Shown here piece after piece: positions 53,290 to 64,000 of a stretch of 64,000 nt of DNA. The notes under the pieces are model-generated. The model was not told the DNA's origin, ran no database searches, and saw only the letters and a list, made by a program, of their open reading frames with translations. Both the position numbers and the translations under genes were made by a program. The DNA is taken from contig NZ_AP023362.1 of the NCBI RefSeq assembly GCF_018326285.1, positions 2,914,001 to 2,978,000 on the forward strand, given 5' to 3'. Origin of the DNA: Mycolicibacterium sp. TY81 (GTDB lineage: Bacteria > Actinomycetota > Actinomycetes > Mycobacteriales > Mycobacteriaceae). Position 1 is the first letter of the stretch, and each line of letters starts with the position of its first letter.

Positions 53290-54462
53290 TGAGCAGGCTC
53301 TTGCTGATGATGGTCTTCTGGATTTCGCTGGTGCCCTCGCCGATCAGCAGGAACGGCGCGTCCCGCATCAGCCGTTCGATCTCGTACTCCTTCGAGTAGC
53401 CGTAGCCACCATGGATCCGGAAGCTCTGCTGGGTGACCTCCGAACAGAACTCGCTGGCAAGGTATTTCGCCATGCCTGCCGCGACGTCGTTGCGCTCCCC
53501 CGAGTCTTTGAGCCGCGCCGCATTGACCATCATCAGATGCGCCGCCTCGACTTTCGTGGCCATCTCGGCGAGCTGGAAGGCGATGGCCTGGTGGTCGGCG
53601 ATCGGCTTGCCGAACGTCTCCCGCTGCTGGGCGTACCGCACCGCCAATTCGAAGGCGCGGATACCGACACCACAGGCCCGCGCCGACACGTTGACCCGGC
53701 CGACCTCGATACCGTCCATCATCTGGAAGAAGCCCGCACCCGGCTTGCCGCCGAGTACGTCGTCCGCGCCGGCGCGGTAGCCGTCGAAGATGAGCTCGGT
53801 GGTGTCGATGCCCTTGTAGCCCAGCTTGTCGATCTTGCCCGGGATGGTCAGGCCGGGTTTGACCTCGCCGAAGCCGGTCGGCTTCTCGACCAGGAACGCG
53901 GTCAGGTTGCGGTGCGGCTTGTCCGCGCCCTCATCGGTTTTCACCAGCGCCGCAACCAGAGTCGAGCTGCCACCGTTGGTCAGCCACATCTTCTGCCCGG
54001 TGATGGTGTAGCCACCGTCGGCATCCCGGACACCCCTGGTGCGGATCGCCGCGACATCGGAACCCAGCTCCGGCTCGGACATCGAGAAGGCGCCGCGCAC
54101 CTCGCCGGTCGCCATGCGGGGCAGGTAACGCTGCTTCTGCTCGTCGGTGCCGTGCTGGCGGATCATGTACGCGACGATGAAGTGGGTGTTGATGACGCCC
54201 GAGATGCTCATCCAGCCGCGGGCCAGTTCCTCGACGCACAGCGCGTACGTCAGCAGCGACTCACCGAGCCCGCCGTACTCCTGCGGGATCATCAGGCCGA
54301 ACAGGCCCATGTCTTTCATCTGATCGACGATGGCCTGCGGGTAGGAGTCCGAGTGCTCGAGCTCCTGGGCCGCGGGAATGATCTCCCGGTCGACGAATTG
54401 CCGCACGGTGGCGACGATTTCGCGCTGCACCTCGGTGAGGCCGGCGGTCTGGGCGAGACGAG

Positions 54463-54466
<4 letters not shown>
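53273..54466 (-). CDS. Acyl-CoA dehydrogenase
   Basis: A 397-residue FadE-type enzyme. Visible motifs are [20 protein letters not shown] and [15 protein letters not shown] (FAD and substrate contacts), and the C-terminal [18 protein letters not shown] with the catalytic Glu position. It catalyses alpha,beta-dehydrogenation of an acyl-CoA. Start GTG 54466 overlaps the thiolase stop (GTGA), showing that the intact thiolase frame normally ends there. The substrate is not evident. Confidence 0.9.
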
Positions 54467-55681
<1,215 letters not shown>

Positions 55682-56419
55682 CTAGATGTGCCGTCCCCCG
55701 GTGATTTCCAGGACGCAGCCGGTCATGTACGACGACATGTCCGACGCCAGGAACGTGACCACCGACGCCACTTCACTGGGCTCGGCGGCCCGTCCCATCG
55801 GGATCTCCGCCAGTTTCTGGTCCCAGATCCGTTGCGGCATGGCCTCGGTCATCGCGGACCGGATCAGGCCCGGCTGCACGGCGTTGACCCGCACGCCGAG
55901 GTGGGCGACCTCCTTGGCCGCCGCCTTGGTCAGACCGACGATGCCCGCCTTCGCGGCTGAGTAGTTGGTCTGGCCGATGAGGCCGACCTTGCCCGAGATC
56001 GACGAAATGTTGATGATGGCACCGTTTTTCGCCTCCCGCATGACATTGGCCGCGAGCCGGGTGCCGTTCCAGCAGCCTTTCAGGTGCACATCGATGACCT
56101 GATCGAACTGCTCCTCGGTCATCTTGCGCATCGTGGCGTCGCGGGTGATGCCGGCGTTGTTGACCATGATGTCGAGGCCACCCCATGCGACGGCGGCGTC
56201 GATCAGCGCCTGGACGTCGGCGGCGGACGTCACGTCGCACCGGACGGCCTTGGCCACCTCGGCGCCACCGAGCTTGGCGACAGCCGCCTCGGTCGCCTCG
56301 AGATTCAGGTCGCCGATCACGACGCGGGCGCCCTCGGCGATGAAGCGTTCCGCGATCGCGTATCCGATCCCCTGGGCTCCGCCGGTGATCACCGCGATAC
56401 GTCCGTCCAGCAGCGGCAT
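55682..56419 (-). CDS. Short-chain dehydrogenase (FabG/3-hydroxyacyl-CoA dehydrogenase-like)
   Basis: A 245-residue SDR. Motifs are [29 protein letters not shown], the catalytic Ser in [12 protein letters not shown] and YSAAKAG (YxxxK). ATG 56419 is preferred because AGGAGG lies upstream; ATG 56455 in frame is possible. Its stop abuts the thiolase ATG. It probably oxidises a 3-hydroxyacyl intermediate in the pathway completed by the thiolase. Confidence 0.9.
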   Translation of the reverse strand: MPLLDGRIAVITGGAQGIGYAIAERFIAEGARVVIGDLNLEATEAAVAKLGGAEVAKAVRCDVTSAADVQALIDAAVAWGGLDIMVNNAGITRDATMRKMTEEQFDQVIDVHLKGCWNGTRLAANVMREAKNGAIINISSISGKVGLIGQTNYSAAKAGIVGLTKAAAKEVAHLGVRVNAVQPGLIRSAMTEAMPQRIWDQKLAEIPMGRAAEPSEVASVVTFLASDMSSYMTGCVLEITGGRHI

Positions 56420-56485
56420 GGTCGTGCACTCCTCCTGATCGACTGAACCGGTCATCGCAGCACCCGACGACCAGCTTCATACATA

Positions 56486-56498
56486 AAATATGATATTT
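56486..56498. promoter_or_regulatory. AT-rich palindrome, probable GntR operator
   Basis: AAATAT-G-ATATTT is a perfect inverted repeat, conspicuous in this GC-rich DNA. It lies between the divergent SDR operon and the acyl-CoA dehydrogenase at 56546. Confidence 0.7.
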
Positions 56499-56545
56499 CT
56501 TGCATCAAACCAGAAGCACCGTCGTGTTGCGCAAGGAGACCCCAC

Positions 56546-57742
56546 ATGGCCGGACCCACCGGTTCCCCCGTCGCAGAAGTCAGCGATCAGGATTTCCGCG
56601 ACATTCTCGACGCGACCCGCCAGTTCGTCCGTACCGCGGTGGTGCCGCGGGAGCTGGAGATCATGACCGAGAACCGGGTGCCCGACGACATCCGGGATCA
56701 GGCCAAGAACATGGGCCTGTTCGGCTATGCCATCCCCCAGGAATGGGGCGGCCTCGGGCTCGATCTCGTCCAGGACGTCGAGATGGCGATGGAGTTGGGC
56801 TACACCACGCTGGCCGTCCGCTCGATGTTCGGCACCAACAACGGCATCGCCGGTCAGGTGCTGGTCGGCTTCGGCACCGACACCCAGAAGCAGCGCTGGC
56901 TGGAACCGATCGCCAGTGGCGACTGCGTGGCATCGTTCGCGTTGACCGAGTCCGGCGCCGGTTCCAACCCGGCGGGCCTGCGCACCAAGGCCGTGGCCGA
57001 CGGGGACGACTGGATCATCACCGGCCACAAGCGATTCATCACCAACGCGCCCACCGCGAATCTGTTCGTGGTGTTCGCCCGGACCCGGCCGGCCGACGCC
57101 GACGGACCCGGCATCGCGGTGTTCCTGGTCCCCGCCGACGCTCCCGGCGTCGTGGTCGGACCGAAAGACGCGAAGATGGGCCAGGAAGGGGCCTGGACCT
57201 CCGACGTCACGTTCGACGATGTGCGGGTCGGTCCGGATGCCCTCATCGGCGGCAATGAGGACATCGGCTACCGCGCCGCGCTGACGTCACTGGCCCGGGG
57301 ACGGGTGCACATCGCCGCAGTGGCGGTGGGCGCGGCGCAACGCGCGCTCGACGAGTCGGTCGCATACGCCGCGACCGCCACCCAGGGCGGCACCGCAATC
57401 GGCGAATTCCAGCTGGTCCAGGCGATGTTGGCGGACATGCAGACCGGCGTCATGGCCGGTCGCGCCCTGGTCCGTGATGCCGCGCAAATGTGGGTCAGCG
57501 GCACGGACCGACGCATCGCGCCGTCCGCCGCGAAGCTCTTCTGCACCGAGATGGTCGGCAAGGTCGCCGACCTGGCCGTGCAGGTGCACGGCGGTAGCGG
57601 GTACATGCGCGACGTGCCCGTCGAACGGATCTACCGCGACGTGCGTCTGCTGCGGCTGTACGAGGGCACCAGCGAGATTCAGCGTTTGATCATCGGTGGC
57701 GGCCTGGTGAAGGCGGCACAGCGCTCGGCTGCGGGCCGCTGA
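56546..57742 (+). CDS. Acyl-CoA dehydrogenase
   Basis: A 398-residue enzyme. ASFALTESGAGSNPAGLRTK and HKRFITNAPTANLFVVFART are the FAD/substrate motifs, and VQVHGGSGYMRDVPVERIYR with LYEGTSEIQRLIIG carries the catalytic Glu. It is paralogous to the one at 53273. It is divergent from the SDR operon and likely shares the operator at 56486-56498. AAGGAG precedes the ATG. Confidence 0.92.
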   Translation: MAGPTGSPVAEVSDQDFRDILDATRQFVRTAVVPRELEIMTENRVPDDIRDQAKNMGLFGYAIPQEWGGLGLDLVQDVEMAMELGYTTLAVRSMFGTNNGIAGQVLVGFGTDTQKQRWLEPIASGDCVASFALTESGAGSNPAGLRTKAVADGDDWIITGHKRFITNAPTANLFVVFARTRPADADGPGIAVFLVPADAPGVVVGPKDAKMGQEGAWTSDVTFDDVRVGPDALIGGNEDIGYRAALTSLARGRVHIAAVAVGAAQRALDESVAYAATATQGGTAIGEFQLVQAMLADMQTGVMAGRALVRDAAQMWVSGTDRRIAPSAAKLFCTEMVGKVADLAVQVHGGSGYMRDVPVERIYRDVRLLRLYEGTSEIQRLIIGGGLVKAAQRSAAGR

Positions 57743-57793
57743 CGCGACCGCGCGACCTGGCGGTCCGCACTCTCACCTGGCCGCCTCCAGCAA

Positions 57794-58246
57794 TCATCCG
57801 ATGATTCGCACGATCGACTCGACCACGGCCGCCGGCTTATCCGATCCCTCGATTTCGACGGTTACTGTCACGGTCGCCTGAACGGCACCGTCCAGCTCGT
57901 CGACTTTCGAAATGACCGCACCCGCCCGAACGTTTGCTCCGACCTTGACCGGTGTGATGAATCGCACCTTGTTATAACCGTAATTGACGGCCAATGCGAC
58001 GTTGTCGACGCGATAGAGCTGGTGCATGAAATGCGGTAGCAGTGAAAGCGTCAGCAAACCATGGGCAATTGCGCCGCCGAACGGGCCCGCGGCGGCGCGC
58101 TCAGGATCGACGTGAATCCACTGATGGTCGTCGGTGGCGTCGGCGAACAGATTCACCCGCTCCTGGGTGATTTCCATCCACTCCGTCGGCCCAAGCTGAC
58201 TACCTGCTGCTGCGACGAACTCGGACAGATTGTCGAAGACCTTCAC
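57794..58246 (-). CDS. htdZ: MaoC-like (R)-specific enoyl-CoA hydratase, HtdZ type
   Basis: A 150-residue hotdog-fold hydratase. VNLFADATDDHQWIHVDPER is the hydratase 2 motif with catalytic Asp and His. It is followed by GPFGGAIAHGLLTLSLLP. Length and sequence match M. tuberculosis Rv0130 (HtdZ), recalled from memory. It hydrates trans-2-enoyl-CoA to the (R)-3-hydroxy form. Start GTG 58246 with GAGGAGC upstream. The 274-base gap before the IS256 element holds nothing recognisable beyond a likely promoter. Confidence 0.88.
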   Translation of the reverse strand: MKVFDNLSEFVAAAGSQLGPTEWMEITQERVNLFADATDDHQWIHVDPERAAAGPFGGAIAHGLLTLSLLPHFMHQLYRVDNVALAVNYGYNKVRFITPVKVGANVRAGAVISKVDELDGAVQATVTVTVEIEGSDKPAAVVESIVRIIG

Positions 58247-58511
58247 GCTTGCTCCTCTCGGGCGCGGCCGCTTCCCGGGCCGCACCGCTATTACTTCTAA
58301 CGCGTCCGTCAGGGCAGCACAATGCACAGATTTTCGGCCGATGCCACCTACTTAGCCACTCAAAGTTCGCCATCTTGGGGCATCGCCTACGCTAACCTGC
58401 ACATATAGCAATATCCGGGATTGCCAACGTCCATTGCACCAGCACACTCGGTTTGACCAATTCTTCGGCCCGCCGAAGGCCGACAGACAACGTTTCACCA
58501 CTAGTTGGCTG

Positions 58512-58520
58512 CAGGACCCC
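58512..58520. repeat. Target-site duplication, left copy
   Basis: CAGGACCCC, identical to 59848-59856, immediately outside the left inverted repeat of the IS256-family element. Nine bases fits this family. Confidence 0.9.
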
Positions 58521-59847
58521 GAGCAATTGTCAATACCTGTGGATCGGGGTGTTTCAGGCGACCTCCGTTTCGGTGTGTTGATCGCCGTCTGACGGTGGTG
58601 TCGGTGGGGTGATGTCGGTGGGTCGTTCGAGCAGTTTGCCTTTGTGGAAGACCGCTCCGGCGCGGACGAGGGCGACCAGATGTGGGGCGTTGACGGCCCG
58701 CCAGCGGGCTTGGGCGGCGTCGATCAGCTTGTAGGCCATGGCCAATCCAGCGGCCCGTGATCCCGGACCCTTGGTGACCTTCGTTCTCAAACGCACTGTG
58801 GCGAAGGTGGATTCGATCGGATTCGTGGTACGCAGATGGATCCAGTGCTCGGCGGGGTAGTGGTAGAACTCCAGCAGGACATCGAGGTCGTCGACGATCT
58901 TGGCGACCACTTTCGGGTACTTCGCGCCGAAGGCAACCGCGAAGGCCTTGACCGCGACCTGAGCTTTGTAGCGCGCCATCGCCGACGGCCAGCACTGGGG
59001 CGGTCATGCCGCGGCGTTTGCAGTCGCGCAGCAGATCCGCCCACGACTCGCATGACTCCCGATAGCCGTCGGTGATCGCCACGAGTTCTTTGCGGCCGTC
59101 AGCGCGCACGCCGAGCATCACCAGCAGGCACAGCTTCTCCTGGTCCAGGCGGACCTTGAGGTGAATGCCGTCGACCCACAGGTAGACGTAGTCGCTGCCG
59201 GACAGGTCCCGGGCAGCGAACGTACGGGCTTCGTCTTGCCACTGCGCGGTCAGACGGGTGATCGTGGTGGCCGACAACCCGGCACCCGAGCCGAGGAACT
59301 GCTCGAGTGCGGGCCCGAAGTCGCTGGTTGATAGGCCGTGCAGATACAGCAGCGGCAGCACCTCACTCATCTGCGGGGACTTGCGTGCCCAGGCCGGCAA
59401 AATCGCCGAGGAAAACCGCTGCCGCTCACCAGAATCGGGGTCGACACGGCGGTCGTTGACCCGCGGCGCTTTCACCTGCACGGCACCGGCCGCGGTCAGC
59501 ACCTCACGCGGCTGGTGATAGCCGTTGCGGACCACCAGTCGGTGACCGTTCTCGTCACGCTGATCAGCGAATGCGGCGACGTACGCGGCGACCTCGGCCT
59601 GCAGGGCAGCGGCCAACATCTGCCGGGCTCCGTCGCGGACGATCTCGTCCAACAACGACCGGCCGGCCTCGCCGCCGTTGGCCTCCTCGGCATCGTGAAC
59701 TACGGTGAGCATGGGCGTACCTTCCCAACCAGCGCGCCAACGCCGGTCTTGATCGAATACCTGATTCCGTGATGATCATCCTCGGGAAGGTGCGCCCACT
59801 TTCAGGCCACCTCCTCGGGCCTCATCCACAGGTATTGATCATTGCTC
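58521..59847 (-). mobile_element. IS256-family insertion sequence, 1327 bp, complete ends
   Basis: The ends are 24-base inverted repeats (58521-58544 and 59824-59847) matching at 22 positions. They begin GAGCAAT and share TCAATACCTGTGGAT. Identical 9-base flanks show a transposition event with little later change. The internal transposase is broken, so the element must have moved with help in trans or been damaged after insertion. Confidence 0.92.
58554..59712 (-). pseudogene. IS256-family transposase with internal deletion and frameshift
   Basis: The N-terminal part from ATG 59712 has the first catalytic Asp in YLWVDGIHLKVRL and the second in VLAVGDGAL. Right after this (near 58970) the text jumps to QVAVKAFAVAFGAKYPKVV in another frame, then HLRTTNPIESTFATVRLRT with the catalytic Glu. 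About 50 residues that normally lie between (including the CWFHK region) are missing. No functional transposase is expected. Confidence 0.88.
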
Positions 59848-59856
59848 CAGGACCCC
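59848..59856. repeat. Target-site duplication, right copy
   Basis: CAGGACCCC, identical to 58512-58520. Confidence 0.9.
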
Positions 59857-59962
59857 AACAACCCCGATACTGAATTAGGGAATGCAGTCCGCGCGAGATG
59901 CGTTTACCGCAACCGACTGCCAACTGACGTTGCAGTGACTGCTCGAAACGAATGGGGCAACG

Positions 59963-60678
59963 ATGTCGGTGGAGTATGTCGAATACGAATCCAACGTCGA
60001 TATTCGCTTTCCCGAAAACATCGCCTGGTTCGACACCGATACCGATTGCAGCGTGGTGCTGTCGCAACCCCACACCGACCCGGAACTCTGGAACCGCTAC
60101 GTGGATGCGGCGGAGCAAAGCTATCGCCGGCACGGCGTCGAAGCGGTCGTCGACGCTGCCGCGATCCGCGGCGGTGCCGACACCGCGCTGTTCTGGACGG
60201 TCCTGGACCGCGGCGGCAACATGGTCGGCGGCCTGCGTGCCAAAGCCCCGCTCGGCGGCGCCGATGATTCTCATGCCGTGGTCGAGTGGGCCGGCCGGCC
60301 CGGACTGGCCATGGTGCGCAAGATGATCAACGACCGGGTGCCCTTTGGCGTCATGGAGATGAAACGGCGTGGGTCTCCGACAACCGGACCAGCCAGCACG
60401 CCATCACGAATCTCCTGGCCCGCACCGCCTATCACGCCACCAGCGTCATGGGCGTGCAGTTCGTGATGGCCACGGCAGCCCAGCACGTCCTGGAATTGTG
60501 GAAATCCGGTGGCGGCGTGGTGGCGCCCATTCCGGCCACGCCGTACCCGGACGAGCGCTACCGCACCAAGATGATGTGGTGGGATCGACGGACCATGGTC
60601 AATCATTCTCAGCCGGAGCAGATTACGAAGGCGCTGCACGAGATCGACGCGATATCAACCAGGCTGGTCGCCGGTTGA
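59963..60678 (+). pseudogene. GNAT/FeeM-like acyltransferase with single-base frameshift
   Basis: The first frame (from ATG 59963) reads to VPFGVMEMK. The continuation TAWVSDNRTSQHAITNLLAR through HVLELWKSGGGVVAPIPATP lies in another frame and ends with TGA at 60678. One A missing from the AAA run at 60362-60364 explains the break; repaired length is 238 residues. LFWTVLDRGGNMVGGLRAK looks like the central strands of an N-acyltransferase (FeeM type), a weak assignment. The stop overlaps the moeY-like start (TGATG). Confidence 0.7.
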
Positions 60679-62807
60679 TGCCAGCTCTGGACGCTAACCA
60701 CATCTCGATCCTCGACCCGCAGAACCCCGCCGACGCGGAATCCCTCGAAGCGCTGCTGCGCGACCCGACGGTGAACACCGTGGACACCTGGGCCGACCAG
60801 TTCGCCGCGCTGGCCGAACTCCGGCCGGCACCGACGTCCGATCTCCTCGACGAGCCCGCCCGCTGGGTCTACTACCCGTGGCGCGCGACGGTGCTGAAGC
60901 TGCTGGGACCGCGGTCGTATCGCCGACTGCGTCTGGACCGCAACCGGCATCTGGCCACCAGCGGCGAACAGGACCGGCTGGGCCGCCTCCGCATCGGCAT
61001 CGTCGGACTCAGCTCGGGCCACCTCATCGCTCACTCGCTCGCCGTAGCGGGGTTCTGCGGCGAGCTGCGGCTCACCGATTTCGACACGCTGGGCGTGTCC
61101 AATCTCAACCGCATTCCCGCAACGGTTTTCGACATCGGCCTCAACAAGGCGACCGCCGCCATGCGCCGGATCGCCGAACTCGATCCCTACCTCCTCGTCC
61201 GGCATTCGTCCGCCGGACTGAGTGCCGACGCCCTCGCGCCGTTCCTCGACGGGCTCGACGTACTGGTCGAGCAATGTGACTCGTTGGAGATGAAACTGCA
61301 CCTCCGGCACGGCGCCCGCGCCCGCGGGATCCCGGTGCTGATGGCCACCAGCGACCGCGGGCTGATCGACGTCGAACGCTTCGACATCGATCCCACCCGC
61401 CCGGTCTTCCACGGACTGCTCGGCGACATCGACCCCGACGCGATGGCGGGCCTGCCGATCGCCCAGAAGTTGCCGTACCTCATGCAGGTCTTCGACCCGG
61501 CCAGAGTTTCGCCGCGAATGGGTGCGTCCCTACTCGAGGTGGGCCGCACGCTGTCGGCCTGGCCACAGCTCGTCGGCGACGTAACCGTCGGAGCGGCAAC
61601 AGTTTTGGAAGCCATCCGCCGGATCGGGCTGGACGAACCGCTGGCGTCGGGGCGCACCCAGGTCGACATCGGCGGTCTGCTCGGCGAATTGGCCGAACCC
61701 ACCCGCGCGGACCCACCTGCCGACGGCGCCCTGCCGCCGTCCCCTGCGGTCGCCACCGGGCTCGGCCAGGTCGTCGACGCCGCGGTCGCCGCCGCCATCC
61801 GCGCCCCGTCGGGCGGCAATTCCCAGCCCTGGCACATCGCGGCGACAGCCGACAGCGTCGTCATCGGCATCGATCCCGCGCGCACGTCGACCATGGACGT
61901 CGGCTTCCGGGGCAGTGCGGTCGCCATCGGAGCCGCCGCGTTCAACGCCCGAGTTGCTGCCGCCGCCAACGGTTTTGCCACCGACGTGACCTACACCGAA
62001 CCCGCCGGCGAGTCCCCGCTGCAGATCGCCCTCCGGCTGCGGCCGGGCGCCGACCCTGAGCTCGCCCGGTGCTACCCCGGGATCTTCGAACGTGAGACCA
62101 ACCGCCACCGCGGGACGGGCGCACCGTTGCCCCCCGAGGTGTCCGAGACACTCGCGCGGGTGGCACAGCAACACGACGCACGTGTGCACGTGATGGTCGA
62201 CCACGACGAGATCGCACGCACAGCAACGGTCTTCGCCGACGCCGACCGAATCCGCTATCTCACCCCCACCCTGCACCGCGAGATGATCTCGGAACTGCGC
62301 TGGCCCGGCGACGACGGATCGGACTTCGGCATCGACGTCCGTTCCCTGGGGCTCGATTCCGGCGATCTGGCCGTACTGCCCCTGCTGCGCCGGACCGACG
62401 TCGTTGCGGCACTCGATGACTGGGATGCCGGCTCCGTCCTCGGGGATGACACAAGTGGTCGCATGCGTTCCAGCAGTGCGATCGTCACCGTCATGATCCG
62501 AGGCGCGGCGCTGAGCGACTTCGCCCGTGGCGGTGCCGCCGTGGTCGCCGTGTGGATGGCGGCGCAGGACGCCGGCCTGGCCGTGCAGCCGATGTCGCCG
62601 CCGTTTCTCTACGCCCACACCGGAACCGAACTCGGCGAACTGTCCGGCAAGTACGCCGACGAACTCCGCCGACTACAGGACACGTTCCATGCGTTGACCA
62701 GCAAAGGGCCGGGCGAGGCCGTGGTGCTCGCGCTCCGAATATCGGATGCGCCACCGGCTTCGGTACCCAGCCGCAGGAGCACCGCCTTTGAGGTCAGCGC
62801 AGGTTAA
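60678..62807 (+). CDS. moeY: MoeY-like fusion: E1/ThiF domain plus nitroreductase domain
   Basis: A 709-residue fusion protein. Residues about 110-330 form a ThiF/MoeB-like adenylation domain (LRIGIVGLSSGHLIAHSLAV, LRLTDFDTLGVSNLNRIPAT). The ATP glycine motif is altered and no zinc CxxC is seen. Residues about 365-690 form a nitroreductase-like FMN domain (AAIRAPSGGNSQPWHIAATA). Length and layout match Rv1355c (MoeY), and the next gene matches Rv1354c. It may modify the product of the upstream acyltransferase; the function is not known. Confidence 0.88.
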   Translation: MPALDANHISILDPQNPADAESLEALLRDPTVNTVDTWADQFAALAELRPAPTSDLLDEPARWVYYPWRATVLKLLGPRSYRRLRLDRNRHLATSGEQDRLGRLRIGIVGLSSGHLIAHSLAVAGFCGELRLTDFDTLGVSNLNRIPATVFDIGLNKATAAMRRIAELDPYLLVRHSSAGLSADALAPFLDGLDVLVEQCDSLEMKLHLRHGARARGIPVLMATSDRGLIDVERFDIDPTRPVFHGLLGDIDPDAMAGLPIAQKLPYLMQVFDPARVSPRMGASLLEVGRTLSAWPQLVGDVTVGAATVLEAIRRIGLDEPLASGRTQVDIGGLLGELAEPTRADPPADGALPPSPAVATGLGQVVDAAVAAAIRAPSGGNSQPWHIAATADSVVIGIDPARTSTMDVGFRGSAVAIGAAAFNARVAAAANGFATDVTYTEPAGESPLQIALRLRPGADPELARCYPGIFERETNRHRGTGAPLPPEVSETLARVAQQHDARVHVMVDHDEIARTATVFADADRIRYLTPTLHREMISELRWPGDDGSDFGIDVRSLGLDSGDLAVLPLLRRTDVVAALDDWDAGSVLGDDTSGRMRSSSAIVTVMIRGAALSDFARGGAAVVAVWMAAQDAGLAVQPMSPPFLYAHTGTELGELSGKYADELRRLQDTFHALTSKGPGEAVVLALRISDAPPASVPSRRSTAFEVSAG

Positions 62808-62819
62808 GCTGATCGTCTC

Positions 62820-64000
62820 ATGTCCATCGACGAGTCTCCCCCTTCACTGGATCGCCTGGTCACAGAGGTTGCGACGCGGTTGATGGCGGCGGACTCCAGC
62901 AACTCCACCAAGGTGTACACGGACGTTCTGGAGATCCTCGTCAACTACTTCGAGGTCGACGTCAGCTTCCTGCGCCGCAACGACCATGAGATCGGTGCTT
63001 CGATCCTCGTCGCGGAATGGCCACTGCGGCCGGAGATTCCGGACCCCGACCCCCTGCGCGTGGTGTACTTCGCCGAGGCCGACCCGGTCTTCGCGGAGAC
63101 CGAGCACCGCAAGACACCGCTGATCGTGCGCCCCGACCCGGAGCCGGACGACTACCAGCGCCGCATCGAGGCGGACCGCAACGTCCCCCAGATATCACTG
63201 GCAGCAACGCCTTTGGTGTCCGGCGACCGCACCACCGGCGCCTTGGGCTTCATCAAGTACGGCAACCGGGAATGGGTCACCGAGGAGATCAACGCGCTGC
63301 AGGCCATCGCTTCGCTGTTGACCCAGGCCCAATCTCGGGGTCTCGCCGAGGAGCAGCTCCGGTACCTGGCCGAACACGACGACCTGACCGGCCTGAACAA
63401 CCGGCGCGCCCTCATCGCCCACCTCGATGCCCGGTTGCAGCCGGGACAACCCGGCCCGGTCACCGCCCTCTTCTTCGACCTCGATCGGCTCAAGGCCATC
63501 AATGACTACCTGGGGCACAGCGCGGGTGACTCGTTCATCCGCGTCTTCGCCCAGCGCCTCACCGAAGGGGTCGACAGCAAGACCGTGATCGCCCGGCTCG
63601 GCGGTGACGAATTCGTCGTCGTCCCGGCCGAGCCGATATCCGCGACGAAGGCCGAAGCCCTGGCCTACCAGCTTCAGGACTCGCTGCGGCGTCGCGTCTG
63701 GATCGACGGCGAACGGCTCACGCGGACAGTGAGTGTCGGCGTCGCTTCCGGTATCCCGGGCTCCGACAACTCCTCCGACCTGTTGCGCCGGGCCGACCAG
63801 GCCGTCTTGAGCGCGAAGTCGGCCGGCGGGGATCGTGTCGCGGTGTTCACCACCGCGATGTCCCTGGAAACGGCCTACCGCAACGATATCGAGCTGCATC
63901 TGCAGGACGTCATCGAGAACGGCGCACTGCTGCTCAACTACCTACCGGAAATCGACATGCGCACCGGGAAGCTGCTCGCGACCGAAGCGCTCGTCCGCTG
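62820..64000 (+). CDS. dcpA: GAF-GGDEF-EAL cyclic-di-GMP enzyme, DcpA-like (partial, runs off right edge)
   Basis: 393 codons are present. A GAF domain (about 20-165) is followed by a GGDEF domain (about 185-345) with intact VIARLGGDEFVVV and FFDLDRLKAINDYLGHSAGD, then the start of an EAL domain with TEALVRW at the window edge. This architecture is that of M. smegmatis DcpA and Rv1354c, which both make and degrade c-di-GMP. Start ATG 62820 is 12 bases after the moeY-like stop, so cotranscription is likely. Confidence 0.92.
   Translation, partial: MSIDESPPSLDRLVTEVATRLMAADSSNSTKVYTDVLEILVNYFEVDVSFLRRNDHEIGASILVAEWPLRPEIPDPDPLRVVYFAEADPVFAETEHRKTPLIVRPDPEPDDYQRRIEADRNVPQISLAATPLVSGDRTTGALGFIKYGNREWVTEEINALQAIASLLTQAQSRGLAEEQLRYLAEHDDLTGLNNRRALIAHLDARLQPGQPGPVTALFFDLDRLKAINDYLGHSAGDSFIRVFAQRLTEGVDSKTVIARLGGDEFVVVPAEPISATKAEALAYQLQDSLRRRVWIDGERLTRTVSVGVASGIPGSDNSSDLLRRADQAVLSAKSAGGDRVAVFTTAMSLETAYRNDIELHLQDVIENGALLLNYLPEIDMRTGKLLATEALVR

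Overview
The window is high-GC actinobacterial chromosome, most likely from a rapidly growing mycobacterium (Mycolicibacterium-like). Supporting genes are an MspA-family porin, a class Ib nrdH-nrdI-nrdE cluster, a cutinase, DinB2, CYP136, LigB, CstA, a FadD19-type acyl-CoA ligase and an HtdZ-type hydratase. From memory, two blocks keep M. tuberculosis gene order. 19100-34781 plus 42884-46874 match Rv3051c-Rv3059 and Rv3062-Rv3063 with insertions, and 60678-64000 matches Rv1355c-Rv1354c. No tRNA, rRNA or CRISPR array was seen.

Layout. 1-3563: a TetR regulator between a saccharopine-dehydrogenase-like enzyme and an MFS pump, with matching palindromic operators on both sides. 3781-5986: a membrane protein, an MspA-type porin and two small exported proteins, bordered by related GGTGCAYGGTGCAC motifs. 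6205-11384: amine oxidase, SGNH hydrolase, and a Baeyer-Villiger monooxygenase coupled to an HSL-type esterase. 11511-15221: citrate-type transporter with its CitA/CitB-like two-component system. 15456-19047: an unrecognised three-gene accessory cassette on the nrd strand. 19100-22230: nrdHIE with two NrdR boxes. 22476-28005: cutinase next to a duplicated gene fragment, an ECF sigma/Rieske/cupredoxin/phosphoesterase operon, and a PucR regulator. 28185-34781: FMN reductase, TetR, dinB2 coupled to an AAA ATPase, SDR, TetR and cyp136.

34803-35443 holds a gene encoding only the linker and regulatory domain of isopropylmalate synthase. It lies behind a 14-codon leader ORF and a pseudoknot-capable RNA leader. 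35440-37235 pairs a Fic enzyme carrying its own antitoxin helix with a nucleotidyltransferase-like protein. 37341-46874 contains a TSUP transporter, a phosphotransferase, a molybdopterin oxidoreductase, a YqeY-like protein, an IS110 transposase, ligB, cstA and its small partner. 47070-58246 is lipid and acid catabolism (fadD19, SDR, thiolase, two acyl-CoA dehydrogenases, GntR, MHS permease, htdZ). It is interrupted by an ECF41-like sigma factor whose divergent promoters share exact geometry. 58521-59847 is an IS256-family element with a 9-bp target duplication but a broken transposase. The window ends with a frameshifted acyltransferase-like gene, a MoeY-like E1/nitroreductase fusion and the start of a GAF-GGDEF-EAL cyclic-di-GMP enzyme.

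Best candidates for undescribed biology are the orphan LeuA regulatory domain with its RNA leader, the cassette at 15456-19047 whose two larger proteins share a short motif, the Fic/nucleotidyltransferase pair, and the ECF sigma factor co-encoded with a Rieske protein. Two reading frames (thiolase, acyltransferase) are broken by single small indels that could be real or assembly errors.
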